Source: Azospirillum sp051124815 (GTDB lineage Bacteria; Pseudomonadota; Alphaproteobacteria; Azospirillales; Azospirillaceae). From it: a stretch of DNA of 64,000 nucleotides. The notes beneath the pieces are model-generated. The model ran no database searches and was not told where the DNA came from. It was given only the letters and a program-made list of their open reading frames with translations. Position numbers and translations under genes: made by a program. Location: positions 434,001-498,000 of the forward strand of contig NZ_CP118486.1 in assembly GCF_051124815.1 (NCBI RefSeq), given 5' to 3'. The first letter of the stretch is position 1. Each line of letters opens with the position of its first letter. This document shows, piece by piece, positions 55,737-64,000 of this stretch.

Positions 55737-55840
55737 CCCCCACCCTAACCCTCCCCCGCTGGGCGGGGGAGGGAACAAGCACTTGATCGGAAAGGTGGCG
55801 GCAGTCCCTCCCCCGCCCAGCGGGGGAGGATAGGTGGGGG
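55737..55840. repeat. Family 3 palindromic repeat
   Basis: A ~104-bp element. CCCTCCCCCGCTGGGCGGGGGAGGG-type hairpins of reverse polarity occur at each end, separated by about 40 bp; outermost CCCCACCCTA is inverted as TAGGTGGGG. It resembles family 1 in design but has different arms. It lies between the XdhC-like gene and the MoeA-MobA fusion. Confidence 0.8.
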
Positions 55841-55961
55841 TATCGCCAGCCGACATCTGCCCATCCCAACGTCCCCACCCCATACCTTCCGCCCATTGCC
55901 CGGCTCCGGCCCGCTCGCCATATCCGTGGGCATACATCGTCCGTGCCCATCCGGAGCCCCC

Positions 55962-57614
<1,653 letters not shown>

Positions 57615-58443
57615 AGCGCTCCGCCACCGGCAGGTGGGTGGCGATGGACTCCTCCAGGCCGTGCAGCATCTCCGCGTTGCGTTCCCGCGCCTCCTCCCGG
57701 ATGCGCGAGGCCCAGCCGCGCAGGATGTCGCCGGTGGCCTCGGGGTGGAACTGGAAGGCGTAAGTGGCGCGGCCGAGGCGGAAGGCCTGACGGTCGCAGG
57801 CCTCGCTATAGGCCAGCGGCACGGCGCCCTCTGGGAACTCGAAGGTGTCGTAGTGCCACTGGGCGAGGTTCAGCGTCGGGCCGAAGCCGCCGAGCAACGG
57901 ATCGTCCTGCGCGCCGTCGGTCAGGCTGACGGCATGGATGCCCAATTCCGGCGTGGTGTGGCGGTAGACCTTGGCGCCATAGGCGCGGGCCGCCAGCTGC
58001 GCGCCCAGGCAGATGCCCATCACCGGCCGGTCGGCGTCGGTGAAATCGCGGATCGTCTCCATCACCCGGCCGAAATGCGGACCCTTCTCGTCGTTCCAGG
58101 CATCCTGCGGACCGCCCAGCACGACGAGCCCGGCGTAGCCGTCCTTATCGGGGATCGCCTCGCCCTCGTTGGCGGCGATGGTGTGGAGGGTGGCGCCGTT
58201 GTCGGTCAGCGCGTCGCCCACCAAGCCGATGGGAGCGGTATGGCTGTTCTGAACGACCAGGATGCGCATGGGTCTGCTCGGCTCGCGTCGTTGGCAATCT
58301 TGTCATCAAGTTGTGAGACCGTCGTAGGCGGAGTTCAAGCCGCAGCCGCTCCGGATCGCATGCTCCGCGCCGCAAAGCCGCTATGCGTGGCGGGACAAAG
58401 CTGCTCTAGAATGCGCAGGCATGACATCGAAGGTCCGCTCTCC

Positions 58444-59958
58444 ATGCCGTTCCGTTTCCGCCCGATCGCCGTTCCGCTGTTCGCCGTCATCCTGGCTACC
58501 GCTCTGCCCGCCTGGGCACAAAACGGCATGCTGACCTTCCTGCATGTCAATGACGTGTACGAGATCGCGCCGGTGAAGGGACAGGGCGGGTTCGGGCCGC
58601 TGATGACCCTGCTGAAGCGCGAACGCGCGGCGGCCCCCGATGCGATCACCACGGTCGGCGGCGATTTCCTGTCGCCGTCTTTGCTGTCGGGCACGACGCG
58701 GGGCGAGCAGATGATTGCGCTGTTCAACGCCATCGGCGTCGACGCGGTGACCTTCGGCAACCATGAATTCGACTTCGGCCCCGACACGCTGAAACAGCGC
58801 ATGGCCGAATCGAAATTCCCCTGGATCGGCAGCAATGTGCGGTCGGCCGACGGCTCCGCCTTCGCCGGCACGGTGCCGAGCTGGACCCGGACCATCGACG
58901 GCATCACCGTCGGCTTCATCGGCCTGATCACCCCCGACACCGCCCGCCTGTCCAGTGCCGGGCCGGGCCTGAGCTTCTCTCCGGTCCTGGAAACGGCAGC
59001 GGCGGCGGTGAAGGATCTGCGGGCGAAGGGGGCGTCGGTCGTGGTGGCGCTGACCCACCTGACCATCGCGGAGGACCGGGAATTGGCGTCCAAGGTCAAA
59101 GGGATCGACCTGATCCTGGGAGGCCACGACCACGACCCGATCAGCTTCTATGAGGGCTCCACCCTGATCCTGAAGGCCGGGCATGACGCGCAGTATCTCG
59201 GCGTCGTGAAGCTGGCGGTCGAGACCAAGGAGTCCGGAAAGGGGCCGGCGACCACCACCGTGCCGACCGAATGGCGCTTCGTCACCACCGCCGGCGTCGC
59301 CCCCGATCCACAGGTGGAAGGGGTGGTAGAGGGATACACCAAGCGGCTCGACACCGATCTGGCCGCGGTGATCGGCACCACGACGACGGACCTCGACAGC
59401 CGCAAGGACGTGGTGCGCAGCCGCGAATCCAGCATGGGCAACCTGATCGCCGACGCCCTGCGCGACACGTTGAAGGCCGATGTCGCCATCACCAACGGCG
59501 GCGGCATCCGCGCCGACGCGCTGCACCCCGCCGGCTCCCAACTGACCCGCAGGGACATCTTCGCCGAGTTGCCCTTCGGCAATGTCGGGGTGCTGGTGGA
59601 GATGTCGGGGCAGGACCTGATCTCCACCCTCGAACACGGCGTCGGCAAGGTGGAGGAGAAGGCCGGCCGCTTCCCCCAGGTCTCCGGCCTGACCATGACC
59701 TACGATCCCAAGGCGCCGGCCGGCCGGCGGGTGACGTCGGTGACGGTGGGCGGAAAGCCGCTGGACCCGCAGGCGACCTACCGCGTCGCCACCAACGATT
59801 ACATGCTGAAGGGCGGCGACGGCTACGCCGCCTTCCCACGGGCCAAAGTGATCGTCGATGCCTCGGGCGCGGTGCTGCTGGCAACCATCGTGATGAACTA
59901 CGTCGAATCCAAGAAAACGGTCGCGCCCACGGTGGACGGACGGATCGTGGCAAAATAA
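58444..59958 (+). CDS. Periplasmic 5'-nucleotidase / UshA-family phosphoesterase
   Basis: A 504-residue exported protein with signal peptide ending ...ALPAWAQN. The metallophosphoesterase domain has FLHVNDVYE, GGDFLSPS, TFGNHEFDFGP, THLTIAED and GGHDHDP metal-site motifs. The C-terminal nucleotidase domain has TNGGGIRAD and the substrate-stacking region GGDGYAAF. It would release phosphate and nucleosides from extracellular nucleotides. Confidence 0.93.
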   Translation: MPFRFRPIAVPLFAVILATALPAWAQNGMLTFLHVNDVYEIAPVKGQGGFGPLMTLLKRERAAAPDAITTVGGDFLSPSLLSGTTRGEQMIALFNAIGVDAVTFGNHEFDFGPDTLKQRMAESKFPWIGSNVRSADGSAFAGTVPSWTRTIDGITVGFIGLITPDTARLSSAGPGLSFSPVLETAAAAVKDLRAKGASVVVALTHLTIAEDRELASKVKGIDLILGGHDHDPISFYEGSTLILKAGHDAQYLGVVKLAVETKESGKGPATTTVPTEWRFVTTAGVAPDPQVEGVVEGYTKRLDTDLAAVIGTTTTDLDSRKDVVRSRESSMGNLIADALRDTLKADVAITNGGGIRADALHPAGSQLTRRDIFAELPFGNVGVLVEMSGQDLISTLEHGVGKVEEKAGRFPQVSGLTMTYDPKAPAGRRVTSVTVGGKPLDPQATYRVATNDYMLKGGDGYAAFPRAKVIVDASGAVLLATIVMNYVESKKTVAPTVDGRIVAK

Positions 59959-60068
59959 CGCAGCGGCCGGGACATTATAGAGCCCGAAGGCGACACTCCG
60001 TTGCGCGCGGCCGCCCGTTCCCTTTAGGGTAACCCGTCCGCCCTACATCCGCGCCGAAGGCCGCACGC

Positions 60069-61112
60069 ATGTCCGACACCCTGACCGCCCGCTCCAACGA
60101 CTTCGCCCAGACCTTCAACACCGCCCATGGCGAGGCGGGACTGGGCCGGGTGTCGATCGCCCATATCCTGCAGCGCATCCAGTCCGACCCGAACTTCCTG
60201 TTCAGCGAGGAATTCCGCCAGGGCGCCGGCCAGTGTCCCTTCCATTCCGGCAAGGCCGAGGGCGCGCAGGCCGGTGCGGCACCGATCCCCCAGGATGACG
60301 CCGACAAGGTCGCGGTCAACAGCCTGCTGGCCCTGCTGTTCAACCGCCTGCGCGACCACATCGCCGGAAAGCTGCCCTTCGATGCCGACGGCCGGCCGAT
60401 GCTGCCGATCCCGCCGCGTTCGCCGCACGGGCTGGACCCTGCCGACCGCGCCGCCATGGCGGCGGCGGAGCCGGACGTCTTCTGTTCCGTCCTGCGCGAT
60501 GCCACCTGCCACCTGCTGGACGGCCTGATCACCGGCTGGGCCGTCGATCTGGTGCAGGAGGAGGAGTATTTCCGCTCCCAAGGCTCCGGCGAGATCTCGC
60601 TGGAGGCGGCGGCGACCTTCGTCTTGCGCACGGTGCTGGAGCATTCGCCGCTCTACCAGCGCGCCGGCTACGACATGCTGTCGATCACCAAGACCGGCAG
60701 CCACACCGCGATCCACATCTGCTGGGCGATGGTGGAGGCCGCGCCGCTGCTGGTGCCGGGACGCGACGCCGCTTTCTATGACGACCTCGTCCACCGCAGC
60801 CTGAAACAGATCGTGCCGCTGTCGATGTCCAGCCTGGGCATGCTGGTCCATTACATGGAGGAAAGCGGGATCGAGCCGGCCGACGGCTTGGCCGTGCATC
60901 GGCTTCCCAAAGACCAGAAGGCTTTCATTCTGGACGCCAACGGGCTGATCCGGCTGAACGCCGATCCCATCGTCACCTTCGCCAAGCCGGGCGAGCGCTA
61001 TTACACCGGCTGCCCGGCCTTCTACACCACCAACCTCATCAAGCTGTATCTCGACATCGTCGCCGGGCTGGCGCTCGATTACGGCGTCTACGACCGTCTG
61101 CAGGAGGGCTGA
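60069..61112 (+). CDS. Conserved protein of unknown family, tandem paralogue A
   Basis: A 347-residue soluble protein with no signal peptide. It shares long identical runs with the next gene: SPHGLD, GYDMLSITKTGSHTA, EAAPLL, RSLKQ, YYTGCPAFY. Four cysteine contexts are conserved in both: CPxH (GQCPFHSG), CHLLD, HxCW and TGCPAFY, together with several His. This suggests a metal or cofactor site, but I recognise no known family. It lies 5 nt before paralogue B. Confidence 0.72.
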   Translation: MSDTLTARSNDFAQTFNTAHGEAGLGRVSIAHILQRIQSDPNFLFSEEFRQGAGQCPFHSGKAEGAQAGAAPIPQDDADKVAVNSLLALLFNRLRDHIAGKLPFDADGRPMLPIPPRSPHGLDPADRAAMAAAEPDVFCSVLRDATCHLLDGLITGWAVDLVQEEEYFRSQGSGEISLEAAATFVLRTVLEHSPLYQRAGYDMLSITKTGSHTAIHICWAMVEAAPLLVPGRDAAFYDDLVHRSLKQIVPLSMSSLGMLVHYMEESGIEPADGLAVHRLPKDQKAFILDANGLIRLNADPIVTFAKPGERYYTGCPAFYTTNLIKLYLDIVAGLALDYGVYDRLQEG

Positions 61113-61117
61113 GCCCG

Positions 61118-62149
61118 ATGGCCCGCACCAACGACTTCGCCCTGACCTATGCCGGCGCGCATGAGGAGGCCGGGATGACCCGGATCAACCTCGCGCCGAT
61201 CCTGCACCGCATCGCCGAGGAGCCGGCCTATCTGCTGAGCGAGGAGTTGCTGCAGTTGGCCGGCCACTGCCCGGCCCATGCCGACACCCGCAAGGAGGAT
61301 TTCGAGAAGGTCGCGATCAACACCCTGCTTGGTTTCCTCTATGCCGACCTGCGGGAGCACATCATCGCCCGCATGCCGCTGGACGAGGCCGGGCATCTGG
61401 TTCTGTCGACCCCTCCGGAGTCGCCGCACGGGCTGGACTTCGCCGATCCCGACGGCATGGCCGCCGCCGATCCCGACCGCATGGTCGGCTTCCTGCGCGA
61501 TTCCGTCTGCCATCTGCTGGACGCCATCATCAAGGATTGGGCGATCAAGGTGATGGTGGAGGAGGACCGCTGCCGGACGGAAGGCACCATCACCGACATG
61601 GCCGCCGCCGGCTATGTGCTGGGGCGAGAACTGCAGAAGTCGGTGCTGCACGGCCCGTCGGGCTACGACATGCTGTCGATCACCAAGACCGGCAGCCACA
61701 CCGCCCTTCATGTCTGCTGGAACCTGGTGGAGGCGGCGCCGCTGCTGCGTCCGGGCCTGGAGGCCGCCGTCTATGACGACCTCGCCCGCCGCAGCCTGAA
61801 ACAGGTGCTGCCGCTCGCCATGGGCAGCCTGGGCATGCTGTGCCAGTTCATGGCGGCGGGCAGGATCGAGGCCGACGACCATCAGGCCATCCACCCGCTG
61901 CGTCCCGACCAGTCGGCCTTCCTCCATGATCCCGACAAGGACCTGATCGTCCTGAACACCGACCTGATCGAGCCGACGGCGATGGCGGGAGAGCGGCATT
62001 ACACCGGCTGCCCGGCCTTCTACGCCAACGGCCTGATCAATCTCTACATGGAAATCGTGCTGACGCTGGCGGCGCAGTACGACATGTATGGGCGGCTGCA
62101 GGAGAAAAATGCTTCTCTTATCCCCTCTCCCCCCCGGGGAGAGGGTTAG
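61118..62149 (+). CDS. Conserved protein of unknown family, tandem paralogue B
   Basis: A 343-residue paralogue of the gene just upstream. Conserved cysteine contexts are GHCPAHAD, DSVCHLLD, HVCWNLVEAAPLL and HYTGCPAFY. The last ~9 residues (SLIPSPPRGEG) have no counterpart in paralogue A, which ends DRLQEG; they are encoded by the start of a family 1 repeat, whose GGTTAG supplies the stop. The gene probably lost its own stop when the repeat arrived. Function unknown. Confidence 0.72.
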   Translation: MARTNDFALTYAGAHEEAGMTRINLAPILHRIAEEPAYLLSEELLQLAGHCPAHADTRKEDFEKVAINTLLGFLYADLREHIIARMPLDEAGHLVLSTPPESPHGLDFADPDGMAAADPDRMVGFLRDSVCHLLDAIIKDWAIKVMVEEDRCRTEGTITDMAAAGYVLGRELQKSVLHGPSGYDMLSITKTGSHTALHVCWNLVEAAPLLRPGLEAAVYDDLARRSLKQVLPLAMGSLGMLCQFMAAGRIEADDHQAIHPLRPDQSAFLHDPDKDLIVLNTDLIEPTAMAGERHYTGCPAFYANGLINLYMEIVLTLAAQYDMYGRLQEKNASLIPSPPRGEG

Positions 62150-62232
62150 GGTGAGGGGGATACGCGGCAGGATTTTTGCGGGCGGCACGCGACGCGTCCG
62201 CCTCACCCCGACCCTCTCCCGGGGAGGAAAGG
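62121..62232. repeat. Family 1 palindromic repeat, overlapping the end of paralogue B
   Basis: A ~112-bp copy with TCCCCTCTCC...GGGGAGAGGGTTAGGGTGAGGG on the left and CTCACCCCGACCCTCTCCC GG on the right. Its first ~29 bp are translated as the C-terminus of the preceding gene. Confidence 0.83.
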
Positions 62233-62313
62233 GAGAATCGGCGCAATCCTCAGCGCTTGACGGAACGCCGGCCATGCCTATGTTGGCGTTCCGTCAGAAT
62301 CGGAAGGTTTGAG

Positions 62314-63036
62314 TTGGCGAAGAAAAGCACCCTGCGGGCGGTCACCACCACCGCGCTGGCCGACGCGATCAAGCGCAGCCGCAGCCGCATGGCGACGCCG
62401 TGGCAGCGGGCGCTCGGCCATCTGGAAAGCGTGTTCATCGACCATGCCTGCTTCCGGCTGATCTATTCCAACACCTACCGCATCTCCCCCAACATGTACC
62501 GGGCGAGCCAGCCCTCGCCGTCGCACATCGCCGCGGCGGCACAGAACGGGGTGAAATCGATCCTGAACCTGCGCGGCTCGCGTGACTGCGCGTCCTACAT
62601 CCTGGAGGCGGAGGCTTGCCGCGCCCATGGGCTGGAACTGGTCGATTTCCCGGTGAACTCCCGCGACATGCCGAAGAAGGAAACCCTTCTGAAGGCGCGC
62701 GAGTTGTTCAAGACCATGACCTATCCGGCGCTGATGCACTGCAAGTCGGGCGCCGACCGCGCCGGCTTCATGGCGACGCTGTACCTGTTCGCCCATGAAG
62801 GCCAGCCGCTCGAGCAGGCGATGAAGCAGTTGTCCTGGAAATACGGCCACTTCAAGCAGGCGAAGACCGGCATCCTCGACTACTTCTTCGAACTCTACGC
62901 CGCCTACAACCAGAAGCGCCCGATCGCCTTCTGGGACTGGGTGGAGCGCGTCTATGACCCGGTGGAGGCCAAGGCGAGCTTCCGGTCGCGCGAATGGGCC
63001 GATGCGGTGGTCGACCGGGTGCTGGGCCGCGAATAA
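62314..63036 (+). CDS. Tyrosine/dual-specificity phosphatase family protein
   Basis: A 240-residue protein with the PTP signature HCKSGADRAG: catalytic Cys143 and Arg149. YRASQPSPSHI and SILNLRGSRD match the DSP-like (PF22785/DUF442-like) bacterial group. The most convincing start is TTG at 62314, with GGAAGG 6 nt upstream; earlier in-frame codons lie in the repeat. It could dephosphorylate proteins, phospholipids or inositol phosphates; substrate unknown. Confidence 0.86.
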   Translation: MAKKSTLRAVTTTALADAIKRSRSRMATPWQRALGHLESVFIDHACFRLIYSNTYRISPNMYRASQPSPSHIAAAAQNGVKSILNLRGSRDCASYILEAEACRAHGLELVDFPVNSRDMPKKETLLKARELFKTMTYPALMHCKSGADRAGFMATLYLFAHEGQPLEQAMKQLSWKYGHFKQAKTGILDYFFELYAAYNQKRPIAFWDWVERVYDPVEAKASFRSREWADAVVDRVLGRE

Positions 63037-63071
63037 CGCGGCCCCACCGGGGTTATCGGGCCCTATTCTGT

Positions 63072-63728
63072 TTAGCGGGCAACGTACCAGTCGGCGCGGT
63101 GGTTGAAGGCGACGAAGGCGTTCAGCACCGCCGCCCCCAGGATCGACGCCAGCAGCGCCGGCCATTCCAGCACGAAGGCGGCGGCCGAGAACACCGCCAG
63201 ATCGAACAGCGCCTGCAGCCAGCCGGCACGGAATCCGGTCTTCTCCTGCAGGTAATAGGCGAGGATGCCGACACCGCCGCCGCTGGCGCCGTGGCGGAAC
63301 AGCGCGATGACGCCGATTCCGACGCAGAATCCGGCCAGCACCGCCGCGACATAGGGGTTGATGGCGCTGAAGCTCATCATCGTCGGCAGCAGGCCGGACA
63401 GCAGGGCGATGCCGGTCACCGCGACCAGCGACCTGATGGTAAAGCCGACGCCGATGCGGGCCAGCGCAAGGAAGTAGAAGGGCAGATTGACCAGGAAGAA
63501 CAATGGTCCGAAATCCACGCCCGTCGCGTAGGAAATCACGAAGGCCAACCCCGCCGCCTGCCCGGTGACCAGCCCGGCGGCATGGAGAATGGCAATCCCG
63601 AACGACGTCATGACAACGCCGAACAGTTGACCTTGCAAATTGTCAAAGACACTGTGCGCCGCGCGCGGGCGCTCGTAAGTGACCGATGCAGGGGATGACG
63701 AAATGGTCGAGGCGGAATTGTTCGTCAT
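63072..63728 (-). CDS. YitT-family membrane protein (second copy)
   Basis: A 218-residue, five- or six-TM protein homologous to the gene at 33734-34363: GLVTGQAAGLAFVISYATG, FFLVNLPFYFLALARIG and HGASGGGVGILAYYLQEKTG line up with it. The N-terminal ~30 residues are Ser-rich and variable. GGGGGAG precedes the ATG at 63728. Transport function unknown. Confidence 0.83.
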   Translation of the reverse strand: MTNNSASTISSSPASVTYERPRAAHSVFDNLQGQLFGVVMTSFGIAILHAAGLVTGQAAGLAFVISYATGVDFGPLFFLVNLPFYFLALARIGVGFTIRSLVAVTGIALLSGLLPTMMSFSAINPYVAAVLAGFCVGIGVIALFRHGASGGGVGILAYYLQEKTGFRAGWLQALFDLAVFSAAAFVLEWPALLASILGAAVLNAFVAFNHRADWYVAR

Positions 63729-63878
63729 GCCAGCTACTCCCCCGATGTCGCCTGTGCGTTTACATGCGAACACCAATATAGGTCATTTCTGCTGACCTAT
63801 CCAGACTTCGCTTCGGCGAAGGGGGATCTATGCGATTTGCGGGGGAGAGCGGCAGGGTGGCAGTCCTTTGGTGCCGCC

Positions 63879-64000
63879 TCACGCCGCCTTCAGCATGAAG
63901 TCGACATGCACGGCATCATATGGAAACTCGAACTTGCCATCGGTGGTCCGCCGAACGATCCCGGCATCCACCAGCGCGTGGACATCGGCATGCACCGCCT
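63879..64000 (-). CDS. C-terminal end of an HTH transcriptional regulator (COG4190-like), cut by window edge
   Basis: The last 39 codons on the minus strand read ...VHALVDAGIVRRTTDGKFEF...VHVDFMLKAA. This is the winged-helix C-terminus typical of COG4190 predicted regulators, which often pair with a HigB/RelE-like toxin gene. The 5' part lies beyond 64000. The toxin partner, if any, would also be outside. Confidence 0.65.
   Translation of the reverse strand, partial: AVHADVHALVDAGIVRRTTDGKFEFPYDAVHVDFMLKAA

Overview
The window is about two thirds G+C, with tightly packed genes, many ATGA start/stop overlaps and alphaproteobacterial gene content. Its mix of Pel exopolysaccharide, Kdp, copper nitrite reductase plus cNOR, kynurenine pathway and form II CO-dehydrogenase-like genes fits an Azospirillum-like member of the Rhodospirillales. 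This assignment is an inference from gene content; no rRNA or tRNA gene was seen.

Layout. (1) 1-302: the end of a VapBC-like toxin-antitoxin pair, cut by the window edge. (2) 384-16451, minus strand: a complete Pel biosynthesis locus, read as response regulator, pelX, pelA hydrolase half, pelA deacetylase half, pelB TPR half, pelB barrel half, pelC, pelD, pelE, pelF, pelG and a small secreted protein. The PelA and PelB functions are each carried by two separate genes, and both junctions hold a copy of the same GC-rich palindromic repeat. (3) 16757-21404, plus: an extra micro-ORF, kdpF, kdpA, kdpB, kdpC and a strong terminator, preceded by a 16-bp tandem direct repeat. (4) 21556-29476: a denitrification block with nirK, norCBQD-mog on the minus strand and divergent norEF plus a 51-aa membrane protein; FNR/NNR-type boxes of near-identical sequence sit upstream of nirK and between norC and norE. 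(5) 29483-36609: kynU-kynA-kynB (ATGA-coupled), an aromatic/aspartate aminotransferase, a YitT-type membrane protein, a YchJ-type SEC-C protein and an HD-GYP protein. (6) 36614-41574: TetR repressor and divergent two-gene RND efflux operon with operator-like palindromes. (7) 41597-41738: an FNR/NNR box followed at class II spacing by a probable three-hairpin small RNA. (8) 41751-48187, minus: acyltransferase, NhaD-type antiporter, and a TAXI-TRAP transporter with DUF1850 partner. (9) 48533-57614, plus: coxS-L-M, coxD-E, a two-gene XdhC/CoxI and a MoeA-MobA-type fusion, i.e. a form II molybdenum hydroxylase with its maturation set. (10) 57571-64000: amidotransferase, periplasmic 5'-nucleotidase, a tandem pair of unrecognised paralogues, a tyrosine phosphatase, a second YitT-type protein and the end of an HTH regulator.

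How it fits together. PelD carries an RxxD c-di-GMP site and a phosphodiesterase-type HD-GYP protein is encoded 29 kb away, so c-di-GMP may control the polymer. The three shared FNR/NNR boxes define a likely low-oxygen/NO regulon of nirK, nor genes and the candidate sRNA. Two independent AAA+/VWA metalloenzyme-maturation pairs (NorQ/NorD and CoxD/CoxE) occur within 30 kb. Three families of palindromic intergenic repeats punctuate operons; in at least three places they lie so close to coding sequence that they appear to supply a start region or a stop codon.
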